Source: Microbacteriaceae bacterium (GTDB lineage: Bacteria > Actinomycetota > Actinomycetes > Actinomycetales > Microbacteriaceae). From it: DNA of 12,877 nt. Within the stretch, counting starts at the first letter, position 1. Each line of letters starts with the position of its first letter. A program made the position numbers and the translations under genes. The stretch lies in the NCBI GenBank assembly GCA_016463265.1, contig JAEMRP010000013.1, forward strand, positions 1 through 12,877, in the 5' to 3' direction. Below the pieces are notes generated by a model. The model saw only the letters and a list, made by a program, of their open reading frames with translations, was not told the DNA's origin and did not search any database. Below are positions 5,523 to 11,769 of the stretch, piece by piece.

Positions 5523-5551
5523 AAAAAACTCCGGCGCACACGCACGGAGTT
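5523..5551 (-). terminator. Attenuator-type terminator inside the rplJ leader
   Basis: On the minus strand AACTCCG (5551-5545) pairs with CGGAGTT (5533-5527); an inner CGC/GCG pair (5543-5541 with 5536-5534, one bulged base) extends the stem, and six T residues follow (5528-5523). It sits 45 nt before the rplJ start codon and after the leader structure, so it must be bypassed for rplJ-rplL expression. It could also be viewed as the terminator of the sensor kinase transcript. Confidence 0.75.
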
Positions 5552-5660
5552 GAACAGCTTTCGCTGGGGAACTTCATTCGCCTGCGCGGGTTCTCACCAG
5601 GGTGAGACTTCGATTTCGAACTCGCGTTCGAAACAACCAGCGGTCTTCGGTTCCTTCAGG
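5552..5660 (-). ncRNA. L10 leader: structured 5' UTR of rplJ-rplL
   Basis: The minus-strand transcript between the sensor kinase and rplJ carries GAAGACCGC, familiar from L10 leaders. A long-range helix CGCTGG/CCAGCG (5642-5637 with 5567-5562) encloses two perfect hairpins: 5614-5633 (7 bp, 6-nt loop) and 5592-5607 (6 bp, CAGG in the loop as read on the plus strand). A further hairpin with a GAAA tetraloop, CAGC/GCTG (5566-5555), uses bases of the long-range helix, so the two folds exclude each other. The attenuator terminator follows. By the established L10-leader model, free L10-L12 complex binds the leader and lowers rplJ-rplL expression, here plausibly by favouring termination. Confidence 0.75.
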
Positions 5661-5662
5661 GT

Positions 5663-5682
5663 ACAGGGCAGTCGACTGTCAA
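5663..5682 (-). promoter_or_regulatory. Candidate promoter of rplJ-rplL
   Basis: Directly after the sensor kinase stop codon the minus strand has a perfect TTGACA (5682-5677) and, only 13 nt on, TACCCT (TANNNT-like). The spacing is too short for a standard promoter, so either the true -10 is a weaker hexamer or TACCCT is used with a different -35. The position, just ahead of the conserved leader, favours a separate promoter for rplJ-rplL rather than dependence on the kinase transcript. Confidence 0.4.
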
Positions 5683-5688
5683 CGCAAA

Positions 5689-7107
5689 TCAGCCGAGAGT
5701 CAACCTGGGAACGGTGACAACAAACCGTGTGTTTCCCGGTTCGCTCTCGACAACAATCGTGCCCTTGTGGGCACGGACGAGTCCTTCCACAATTGCCAAT
5801 CCAAGTCCAGTAGAGCCAGTGGCGCGGGCGCGCGAAGTGTCCGCTCGCGCGAATCGTTCGAACAAGTTTGCGCGTATTTCGTCGGGGATTCCAGGTCCGT
5901 TATCGGCGACCGTGATGACAACAGAATCGTCGGTCGTCGCAACGTTGGCGGTAACGATTGTTTTTGCCGGGGTGTGGGTCCGAGCGTTCGCCAACAGGTT
6001 GACGAGGATTTGATAGAAACGGTCGCGATCGGCAGCAATCTTCGCTCCGCGAGCGGCCGTGACTTTCCACGTGTGCGCGGGACCGGCAACCATGGCATCG
6101 TTGACGGCGTCCTTGACCAGTTTCGACACGTCGAGCGGTGCGAGGTCGAGTTCACGCCCTTCGTCGAGTCGCGCGAGCAACAACAGGTCTTCGACGAGCA
6201 CAGACATGCGCACGGATTCCGATTCGATTCGACCCAAGGCGTGGCGCAGGTCATCGGACATCTCCATTTCCTGTCGCCTGGTTAATTCCGAGTATCCGCG
6301 AATTGCCGTGAGCGGAGTGCGGAGCTCGTGGCTCGCGTCCGCGACGAACTGTCGCACCTTGGCTTCGCTGTCGCGACGGGCCGAGAGGGCCTCGTCAACG
6401 TTGTCGAGCATATGGTTGAACGCGTTGCCCAATTGGCCCACCTCGGTGTCGGGTTCGTCAATGGTCACGCGTTCCGTGAGTTCAGCGTCTCCGACCGCCA
6501 GTTGCATCCCCGAAATGCGTCGTGCCGTCTCTCGCATTTTCTCTAGTGGCCGCAGTGCGATGTCGACGCTCTGCCGACCAACGATGACGACGAGAGCAAC
6601 GATTCCCGCGATGAGGAAGGCCAAAAACGTTCCAATTCGGCCGACGACGCGATCGATGGCAGCGGTCGGGAGTCCCATGAGAACCGTGCCGCCCTTGACG
6701 TTACCGACGACCGCCATTCGGTAATCACCTGCACGCACGATCCTCACGTCTCTGATGTTGGCGTTCCAGCCAGTCACCGGGATGCTCGCGAGCTGTTGCT
6801 CGGAAAAAGACTCGCGGTCGGCGCGTGCATTGAGATACACCGCCGAGACCCTCCCGCTGGCGTCAATTGCCGCGAGGACCGTTCCCACGGACATTCCCCG
6901 CCCATCGAGGCGAAGCCCCGCGTCACGCGGCGTGCCCGGGGGGGCCTGAATTCGTTGTGCGGCCGAAATGAGTTCCTCGTCGAGTTGACCAATCATGTAC
7001 GTACGAACGCCGACCATCGTGGCACCACCAATCGCGAGTCCTGCGAGTGCCGTCAATATCGCGCTAGAGAAGATGAGCCGCTTGCGTAATGGCCAGCCAG
7101 TGAACAT
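5689..7107 (-). CDS. Two-component sensor histidine kinase (PhoR-like)
   Basis: The 472-residue protein has a transmembrane helix at about 12-34, an extracytoplasmic sensor region of about 120 residues, a second helix at about 159-177, a HAMP linker (about 178-235), the HisKA dimerisation helix with DASHELRTPLTAIRGYSEL (phospho-acceptor His260) and a HATPase domain: N box NLLAN (370-374), DNGPGIP (402-408), FERFAR and GSTGLGLAIV (431-440). All catalytic motifs are intact. It autophosphorylates His260 and passes phosphate to the regulator encoded 3 nt upstream. The stimulus cannot be inferred; the sensor region has no recognisable domain. Overall organisation is that of Gram-positive and actinobacterial PhoR/TcrY-type kinases. 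Its stop is immediately followed by the candidate rplJ promoter. Confidence 0.93.
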   Translation of the reverse strand: MFTGWPLRKRLIFSSAILTALAGLAIGGATMVGVRTYMIGQLDEELISAAQRIQAPPGTPRDAGLRLDGRGMSVGTVLAAIDASGRVSAVYLNARADRESFSEQQLASIPVTGWNANIRDVRIVRAGDYRMAVVGNVKGGTVLMGLPTAAIDRVVGRIGTFLAFLIAGIVALVVIVGRQSVDIALRPLEKMRETARRISGMQLAVGDAELTERVTIDEPDTEVGQLGNAFNHMLDNVDEALSARRDSEAKVRQFVADASHELRTPLTAIRGYSELTRRQEMEMSDDLRHALGRIESESVRMSVLVEDLLLLARLDEGRELDLAPLDVSKLVKDAVNDAMVAGPAHTWKVTAARGAKIAADRDRFYQILVNLLANARTHTPAKTIVTANVATTDDSVVITVADNGPGIPDEIRANLFERFARADTSRARATGSTGLGLAIVEGLVRAHKGTIVVESEPGNTRFVVTVPRLTLG

Positions 7108-7110
7108 CGA

Positions 7111-7839
7111 TTACTCCGCCGGGCGCAATACGTATCCGACGCCGCGCACGGTGTGAATCATCGCCGGTCCGAGGGTGTCGATTTTCTTTCGAAGATAAGA
7201 GATGTAAATCTCGACGATCGACGAACGCCCGCCGAAGTCGTATGACCAAACGCGATCCAGGATCTGGGCTTTGGACAGGACTCGCTTGGGGTTTCGCATG
7301 AGGTATCGCAGCAGTTCGAACTCGGTGGCCGTGAGTTCGACGCGCGCGTCCCCCCGGAAAACCTCGTAGGTTTCCTCGTTCAGGACGAGGTCGCCGACGA
7401 CGATTTCGGGGTCTTCTCGGACTTCACTTGCCATGATGGAACGCCGGACGATTCCGCGAATACGCGCGACCAATTCCTCGACCGAAAAGGGCTTGGTGAC
7501 GTAGTCGTCTCCGCCCGCGGTCAGACCGACCACACGATCAGCAACGGCATCCTTGGCCGTGAGGAACAGCACGGGAACGTCGACATTGTCCGCACGAATT
7601 TGGCGCATGACCTCGAGCCCATCGAAATCGGGCAGCATGATGTCGAGCACGATGATGTCGGGGTTGAAATCCTTGGCCTCGGCGACGGCCGCGCGCCCAC
7701 TCGCCGCGGTTCGCACCTCGAATTTTTCGTAGCGAAGCGCCATCGAGACGAGCTCTGAAATGGCGGGTTCGTCATCGACAACGAGCGCCCGAACGGGCTT
7801 GCCGTCCGGCTTGACGAGCGCAGTGTTTTCTGTGGTCAC
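7111..7839 (-). CDS. OmpR/PhoB-family response regulator (PhoP-like)
   Basis: The 242-residue protein has a receiver domain (about 16-128) with acidic pair Asp22-Asp23, phospho-acceptor Asp66 in VLDIMLPD, Thr94 in FLTAKD and Lys116 in VTKPFS, then a winged-helix DNA-binding domain (about 143-240) with LTATEFELLRYL, LSKAQILDRVW and the C-terminal HTVRGVGYVLR. Segments such as GGDDYVTKPFS-EE, LSKxxILDxVWxYDFGG and SYLRxKID are very like Mycobacterium tuberculosis PhoP as I remember it, but TcrA/TrcR/PrrA-type relatives are similar, so I give no symbol. It is co-transcribed with the kinase gene 3 nt downstream. It starts at GTG with only a weak GGAA upstream; a tandem repeat just before the start suggests autoregulation. 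Confidence 0.93.
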   Translation of the reverse strand: MTTENTALVKPDGKPVRALVVDDEPAISELVSMALRYEKFEVRTAASGRAAVAEAKDFNPDIIVLDIMLPDFDGLEVMRQIRADNVDVPVLFLTAKDAVADRVVGLTAGGDDYVTKPFSVEELVARIRGIVRRSIMASEVREDPEIVVGDLVLNEETYEVFRGDARVELTATEFELLRYLMRNPKRVLSKAQILDRVWSYDFGGRSSIVEIYISYLRKKIDTLGPAMIHTVRGVGYVLRPAE

Positions 7840-7845
7840 TGTTCC

Positions 7846-7875
7846 AGTTTGCCTACTTTCCTATGAATTTGCCTA
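7846..7875 (-). promoter_or_regulatory. Tandem TAGGCAAA repeats upstream of the response regulator
   Basis: On the minus strand TAGGCAAATT (7875-7866) and TAGGCAAACT (7855-7846) are exactly 20 bp apart, with a related TAGGAAAG between them (7863-7856). OmpR/PhoB regulators bind head-to-tail direct repeats on one DNA face, so this is a plausible autoregulatory site. The repeats end only six nt before the GTG start, so they would also overlap the core promoter; I cannot place the -10 and -35 with confidence. Confidence 0.5.
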
Positions 7876-7901
7876 GCGATATCTGTATTTGGAATGTGAA
7901 A

Positions 7902-7934
7902 TGCACAAACGCCCCGGCCGAAGCCGAGGCGTTT
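7902..7934 (-). terminator. Intrinsic terminator of the rplK-rplA unit
   Basis: A near-perfect hairpin follows the rplA stop codon by about 15 nt: AAACGCC-x-CGGC (7934-7923 on the minus strand) pairs with GCCG-x-GGCGTTT (7918-7907) around a TTCG tetraloop, with a single mismatch and the T-rich 3' arm TTTGTG. It separates the ribosomal protein unit from the two-component genes and forces the latter to use their own promoter. Confidence 0.85.
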
Positions 7935-7949
7935 GCGAGCGAAACGAAC

Positions 7950-8639
7950 CTAGAGTGCGCTGACGTCGAGCGGGATGCCCGGACCGAACGTCGTCGAAAT
8001 CGTCGCTTTCTGGATGTAGCGACCCTTCGCCGATGACGGCCTCGCGCGCTGAACTTCCTCGAGCGCAGCGCGGAAGTTGTCTCCGAGCTGGTCGGCCGAG
8101 AACGACGCTTTGCCGACAATGAAGTGCACGTTCGAGTGCTTGTCGACGCGGAATTCAATCTTTCCGCCCTTGATTTCGGTAACGGCCTTTGCCGGGTCCG
8201 GCGTGACGGTTCCGGTCTTGGGGTTCGGCATGAGGTTTCGGGGACCGAGAACCTTACCGAGACGCCCAACCTGGCCCATGAGTTCGGGTGTCGATACGGC
8301 TGCGTCAAACGACGTGTAACCGCCAGCAACCTTGTCGATGAGCTCGACTCCGCCGACCTCGTCGGCTCCGGCGGCGAGAGCGGCCTCGGCCGCAGCGCCC
8401 GTTGCAAACACGATTACGCGCGCGGTCTTACCCGTGCCGTGAGGAAGCATGACGGTTCCACGAACCATCTGGTCGGACTTGCGAGGGTCGACGGCAAGCT
8501 TCAGCGCGACCTCGACGGTCGAGTTGAACTTTGCCGAGCCGGTCTGCTTGGCGATGTCAACCGCTTCAACCGGCGAATAGAACCTACCCTCTTCGAGAAG
8601 GGCGACGGCGGCGTTATACGCCTTGGACTTCTTAGCCAT
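7950..8639 (-). CDS. rplA: 50S ribosomal protein L1
   Basis: The 229-residue protein is full-length uL1, with the conserved [21 protein letters not shown] start, [12 protein letters not shown], the domain II signature [20 protein letters not shown] (about 125-144) and the returning domain I strand [23 protein letters not shown] sequence. L1 binds 23S rRNA helices of the mobile L1 stalk that handles exit-site tRNA and, in other bacteria, represses its own rplK-rplA mRNA. An AAGGAG ribosome-binding site lies about 9 nt before the ATG. It is 68 nt after rplK and ends before a strong terminator. Confidence 0.98.
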   Translation of the reverse strand: MAKKSKAYNAAVALLEEGRFYSPVEAVDIAKQTGSAKFNSTVEVALKLAVDPRKSDQMVRGTVMLPHGTGKTARVIVFATGAAAEAALAAGADEVGGVELIDKVAGGYTSFDAAVSTPELMGQVGRLGKVLGPRNLMPNPKTGTVTPDPAKAVTEIKGGKIEFRVDKHSNVHFIVGKASFSADQLGDNFRAALEEVQRARPSSAKGRYIQKATISTTFGPGIPLDVSAL

Positions 8640-8674
8640 AATGTGTTTTCTCCTTCAGAGAATCGCGGTGTCGT

Positions 8675-8688
8675 GAGCCTGGCGGCTC
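8675..8688 (-). repeat. Small hairpin in the rplK-rplA spacer
   Basis: GAGCC-TGGC-GGCTC (plus-strand reading) is a perfect 5-bp dyad midway between rplK and rplA. It may simply structure the spacer mRNA or take part in L1-mediated translational control; there is no T-run, so it is not a terminator. Confidence 0.4.
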
Positions 8689-8707
8689 TCCCGCTGGTGG
8701 AAAGTGG

Positions 8708-9136
8708 TTATTCGACCGTGATGCCCATAGAGCGGGCGGTGCCGGCGATGATTTTCTCGGCGGCCTCGACGTCATTGGCGTTGAGGTCAACCTGCTTCTG
8801 CTCGGCAATCGAGCGCAACTGGTCCTTGGTCAACTTCGCGACCTTGACCGTGTGCGGCGTCGAAGAACCCTTGGCGACTCCGGCAGCCTTCTTGATGAGC
8901 TCGGCTGCGGGCGGGGTCTTGAGGATGAACGTGAACGAACGGTCCTCGTACACCGTGATCTCGACGGGAATAACGTTTCCACGCTTGTCCTGCGTCGCGT
9001 TGTTGTACGCGGTGCAGAACTCCATGATGGTGACACCGTGCTGACCAAGCGCCGGACCGATGGGCGGAGCGGGGTTCGCTGCGCCGGCCTGGATCTGGAG
9101 CTTGATGAGGCCGGTGACCTTTTTCTTTGCTGCCAT
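8708..9136 (-). CDS. rplK: 50S ribosomal protein L11
   Basis: The 142-residue protein is full-length uL11: [33 protein letters not shown] (about 9-41) forms the proline-rich N-terminal domain that contacts elongation factors and thiopeptides, and the C-terminal rRNA-binding domain ends with [19 protein letters not shown]. It forms the GTPase-associated centre with the L10-L12 stalk and is needed for RelA activation in other bacteria. An AAGGAA ribosome-binding site precedes the ATG. It lies 78 nt after nusG with a perfect hairpin between them. Confidence 0.98.
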   Translation of the reverse strand: MAAKKKVTGLIKLQIQAGAANPAPPIGPALGQHGVTIMEFCTAYNNATQDKRGNVIPVEITVYEDRSFTFILKTPPAAELIKKAAGVAKGSSTPHTVKVAKLTKDQLRSIAEQKQVDLNANDVEAAEKIIAGTARSMGITVE

Positions 9137-9155
9137 TTTCTTTCCTTACTGTCGT

Positions 9156-9173
9156 GCGTGACGGGTGTCACGC
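9156..9173 (-). repeat. Perfect hairpin in the rplK 5' leader
   Basis: GCGTGAC-GGGT-GTCACGC (plus-strand reading) is a perfect 7-bp inverted repeat 20-37 nt before the rplK start and just ahead of its ribosome-binding site. No T-run follows, so it is not a terminator. L1-dependent translational repression of rplK-rplA is established in E. coli, making this a candidate regulatory element, but the sequence match to an L1 site is unproven. Confidence 0.5.
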
Positions 9174-9214
9174 GCTCCCACGTCGGCGCCTTGTGCGTCG
9201 GGTGGTAATTCTGG

Positions 9215-10024
9215 TTACTGCTTTTCCACCTGGTTGAAGGTGAACTCGACGGCCGTGTCACGGCCGAAGACGTTGATAAAGATTGAGAGCTTGCCGGAAT
9301 CGAGGTGAATCTCGTGGATTGTTCCCTGAAGCCCAGCGAACGCACCTTCCTTGATGCCAACGGTTTCGCCGACCTCGAAGTCGGTCGTCACGGTGATGTC
9401 ACGCTTACCGGACGCCTTGAGCCCACCAGCCGAACGCGCGCCTTCAATCGGTGCTTCCGTCTTGAGCATGTCGAACGCATCCTGGTGCGACAGCGGGATC
9501 GGGTTGTGGGCGTTGCCAACGAATCCCGTCACACCGGGGGTGTGACGCACCGTCGACCACGAGTCTTCGTTGAGGACCATGCGAACCAGAACATAGGAGG
9601 GAACGCGAACGCGCGTGACGAGCTTGCGCTGGCCGTTCTTGATGTCGACGATGTCCTCGAGCGGAACGGCTACCTCAAAGATGTCGTCCTGCATGTTCAT
9701 CGCGAGCACGCGGTTCTCAATGTTGGTCTTGACCTTCTTCTCGTAACCCGCATACGAGTGAACGACGTACCAGTTGCCGGGCTTGCGTCGAAGTTCCTTT
9801 TTGAAGTCCGCGTAAGGGTCTTCTTCTGGCTCGGCCGGCGCCTCCGCAGCACCGTCGTGTTCTGCGGTGTCGGCGGCTTCAGCGGCTTCGTCGTGTGTCG
9901 CTTCATCCGCGGCGACCGCTTCGGTAGCCGAATCGATGTCGAGAGCGTCGTCAACGATTGCATCCGCCTCAGGGTCAACTGCAGCAGCCGCGAGGTCAAT
10001 GTCGTCAAAATGGTTTTCGGTCAC
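9215..10024 (-). CDS. nusG: Transcription termination/antitermination factor NusG
   Basis: The 269-residue protein has an acidic, Ala-rich N-terminal extension of about 75-80 residues, then the NGN domain (NWYVVHSYAGYEKKVKTNIENR; TRVRVPSYVLVRM; HTPGVTGFVGN) and a C-terminal KOW domain (GETVGIKEGAFAGLQGTI, ending TAVEFTFNQVEK). The NGN domain binds the RNA polymerase clamp helices; the KOW domain contacts Rho or ribosomal protein S10. Long acidic extensions are usual in actinobacterial NusG, which is much longer than the 181-residue E. coli protein. It starts at GTG with AAAGGA about 9-14 nt upstream and lies 19 nt after secE, forming a typical secE-nusG pair. Confidence 0.97.
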   Translation of the reverse strand: MTENHFDDIDLAAAAVDPEADAIVDDALDIDSATEAVAADEATHDEAAEAADTAEHDGAAEAPAEPEEDPYADFKKELRRKPGNWYVVHSYAGYEKKVKTNIENRVLAMNMQDDIFEVAVPLEDIVDIKNGQRKLVTRVRVPSYVLVRMVLNEDSWSTVRHTPGVTGFVGNAHNPIPLSHQDAFDMLKTEAPIEGARSAGGLKASGKRDITVTTDFEVGETVGIKEGAFAGLQGTIHEIHLDSGKLSIFINVFGRDTAVEFTFNQVEKQ

Positions 10025-10043
10025 GTCGATTAATCCTTTATTC

Positions 10044-10310
10044 CTAGTTGGACCACGGGAGAGTGCCGTTACCGAATACGAAACCCGTGAGGGTTCCGAT
10101 CACGAGGTCAAGGCCCGAGATGAGAGCCATCATGATGATGACGAATACGAGAACAACCGAGGTGTAGGTGACGAGTTCCTTGCGGGTCGGAGTTACGACC
10201 TTGCGGAGTTCGATGACAACTTCGCGCATGAATTGCGCGATACGGCCGAAAAAGCTCGTCTTCCGCTCGCCACGTTCGGCGCCAGAGGCGGCAGTGATTT
10301 CGTCAGTCAC
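10044..10310 (-). CDS. secE: Preprotein translocase subunit SecE
   Basis: The 88-residue protein starts at GTG 10310, chosen because an AAAGG ribosome-binding site lies 7-11 nt upstream and because longer frames would run through tRNA-Trp. It shows the single-helix SecE layout: charged N-terminus, the amphipathic FGRIAQFMREVVIELRKVVTPTRKEL segment (conserved ELRKVxxPTRxE) and one transmembrane helix at about 53-78. With SecY and SecG it forms the Sec channel that would export proteins such as the one at the left edge. It lies between tRNA-Trp and nusG, as in other Actinobacteria. Confidence 0.96.
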   Translation of the reverse strand: MTDEITAASGAERGERKTSFFGRIAQFMREVVIELRKVVTPTRKELVTYTSVVLVFVIIMMALISGLDLVIGTLTGFVFGNGTLPWSN

Positions 10311-10356
10311 GGTGTTGCCTTTCGGTTTGATGTGGATGTCGGTGGTTCGACATTCG

Positions 10357-10429
10357 CAGGGCGGACAGGACTCGAACCTGCAACCTGCGGTTTTGGAGAC
10401 CGCTGCTCTACCAATTGAGCCACCGCCCT
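10357..10429 (-). tRNA. tRNA-Trp (anticodon CCA)
   Basis: The 73-nt minus-strand sequence is a canonical class I tRNA: acceptor AGGGCGG (from 10429) pairs with CCGCCCT (to 10358), discriminator G at 10357, D-loop with TTGGTAGAGC, anticodon loop TCTCCAAAA with CCA, and T arm with GGTTCGAGTCC. CCA is not encoded at the 3' end. It lies 46 nt before secE and is probably the first element of the trpT-secE-nusG transcript, an order I recall from Streptomyces. Confidence 0.96.
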
Positions 10430-10470
10430 GTGCGTGAACACCCGCGTTGCCGTCTGCCTGATGGCACAAC

Positions 10471-10499
10471 AAAGCATGGTGTTTGGCACCAAAAGTCAA
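10471..10499 (-). promoter_or_regulatory. Candidate promoter of the tRNA-Trp/secE/nusG unit, with internal dyad
   Basis: On the minus strand TTGACT (10499-10494) matches the -35 consensus at five of six positions; at 16-17 nt spacing the -10 would be ATGCTT or TGCTTT, which are weak. The spacer contains the dyad TTTGG-CA-CCAAA (10482-10493), possibly a protein site. The 35-nt distance to the tRNA 5' end is reasonable. Confidence 0.45.
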
Positions 10500-10554
10500 G
10501 TGTATGCCAGCACAGCCCAATCTCCAAAGCGAGGTCCCTCTGCAAAATGGAGAC

Positions 10555-10566
10555 TAATCTGGATGC
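10555..10566 (+). promoter_or_regulatory. -10 box for a probably leaderless aminotransferase mRNA
   Basis: TAATCT (10555-10560) lies six nt before the GTG at 10567, so transcription would start on the start codon. It is the same hexamer as before the oxidoreductase at 2503. No clear -35 or ribosome-binding site is seen. Confidence 0.5.
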
Positions 10567-11769
10567 GTGACTGAACCGAAAAAACGAGTGTCCGCGCGCA
10601 TTGGCGCAATCGCTGAAAGCGCAACGTTGCGGGTTGACGCCAAAGCCAAAGCCCTCAAGGCCGAAGGTCGCCCCATCATTTCGTACGGCGCGGGCGAGCC
10701 CGATTTCGCAACCCCGGAACACATCGTCGAAGCGGCCGTCGCTGCGGTCATCGACCCCAAGAACCACCGGTACACACCGGCTGCTGGATTACCCGAATTG
10801 CGGGAAGCGATCGCACAGAAAACCCAGCGCGATTCGGGTATCGCCGTCTCGGCGTCTCAGGTCATCGTGACGAACGGCGGCAAGCAAGCGGTTTACCAGG
10901 CATTCCAGGCGCTACTCGACGAGGGCGACGAGGTCATTGTGCCCACTCCGTTTTGGACGACGTATCCGGAAGTGATTGCCCTTTCGGGTGGTGTCGCGGT
11001 CGATGTGTTCGCGGGTGCCGACGCCGAATATCTCGTGACAGTTGACCAGCTCGAAGCAGCCCGTACCCCGAAAACCAAGGTGTTGCTGTTCGTGTCGCCG
11101 TCAAACCCGACCGGAGCGACGTACAACTTGGAACAGACCCGAGCGATCGGACAGTGGGCTCTCGACAACGGGTTGTGGGTGATTTCTGACGAGATTTACC
11201 AAAACCTGGTCTACGACGGCGACCACGCGGTGTCGATTCTCGAGGCCGTTCCCGAGCTGGCGAATCAGACGATTCTCGTCAACGGTGTCGCAAAGACGTA
11301 CGCGATGACCGGATGGCGTCTCGGCTGGATGGTCTCGCCTCCCGATGTCACGGTCGCGGCCGCTAACCTGCAGTCGCACCTCTCAAGCAATGTGTCGAAC
11401 ATCTCGCAACGCGCCGCTATTGCTGCACTCAACGGCGACCAATCCGTCGTGGATGACATGAAGAAAGCGTTCGCTCGTCGACGCACCGTGATGGTGGCCG
11501 AACTGTCCAAGATCGACGGATTTGTTGTCCCCGAACCGGGCGGCGCGTTTTACGTCTATGCCGACGTCACCGCATTGCTGGGCCGAGAGTGGGGTGGAAA
11601 GCGCATCGACTCAACGCTTCAACTGGCCGACTACATTCTCGACACCGCCGAGGTCGCGGTCGTTCCCGGCGAAGCGTTCGGTCCGAGCGGCTACCTGCGG
11701 TTCGCCTACGCCCTAGGAGACGACGAGTTACTCGAAGGACTCCAGCGACTCCAGAAACTGTTCGCCTAG
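10567..11769 (+). CDS. aspC: PLP-dependent aminotransferase, class I (aspartate aminotransferase-like)
   Basis: The 400-residue protein has the fold-type I aminotransferase landmarks: SYGAGEPDF (39-47), [28 protein letters not shown] (179-186; Asn180 and the NPTG turn bind PLP and substrate), [12 protein letters not shown] and the PLP lysine Lys243 in [16 protein letters not shown], with the phosphate/carboxylate-binding arginines in TGWRLGW and the C-terminal [11 protein letters not shown]. It transfers amino groups between aspartate and 2-oxoglutarate, supplying oxaloacetate, aspartate and glutamate; related Ib-subgroup enzymes also accept aromatic substrates or prephenate, so the substrate is not certain. 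The GTG start is chosen because it gives the full family N-terminus and lies six nt past a -10 hexamer. It is divergent from tRNA-Trp and overlaps murB tail to tail by 4 bp. The gene order murB-aspC-secE is conserved in Streptomyces as I recall. Confidence 0.92.
   Translation: MTEPKKRVSARIGAIAESATLRVDAKAKALKAEGRPIISYGAGEPDFATPEHIVEAAVAAVIDPKNHRYTPAAGLPELREAIAQKTQRDSGIAVSASQVIVTNGGKQAVYQAFQALLDEGDEVIVPTPFWTTYPEVIALSGGVAVDVFAGADAEYLVTVDQLEAARTPKTKVLLFVSPSNPTGATYNLEQTRAIGQWALDNGLWVISDEIYQNLVYDGDHAVSILEAVPELANQTILVNGVAKTYAMTGWRLGWMVSPPDVTVAAANLQSHLSSNVSNISQRAAIAALNGDQSVVDDMKKAFARRRTVMVAELSKIDGFVVPEPGGAFYVYADVTALLGREWGGKRIDSTLQLADYILDTAEVAVVPGEAFGPSGYLRFAYALGDDELLEGLQRLQKLFA

Noticed and set aside
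5602..6285. 227-codon plus-strand frame opposite the sensor kinase and rplJ leader
   Set aside because: Antisense shadow of the HATPase-coding region; low-complexity composition and no ribosome-binding site.
8124..9044. 306-codon plus-strand frame opposite rplA and rplK
   Set aside because: It runs antisense across two certain ribosomal protein genes and their spacer; composition is that of a shadow frame.
10311..10520. Extended secE frame reading through tRNA-Trp
   Set aside because: A 158-residue SecE is implausible; the frame crosses a complete tRNA gene, and GTG 10310 has a proper ribosome-binding site.
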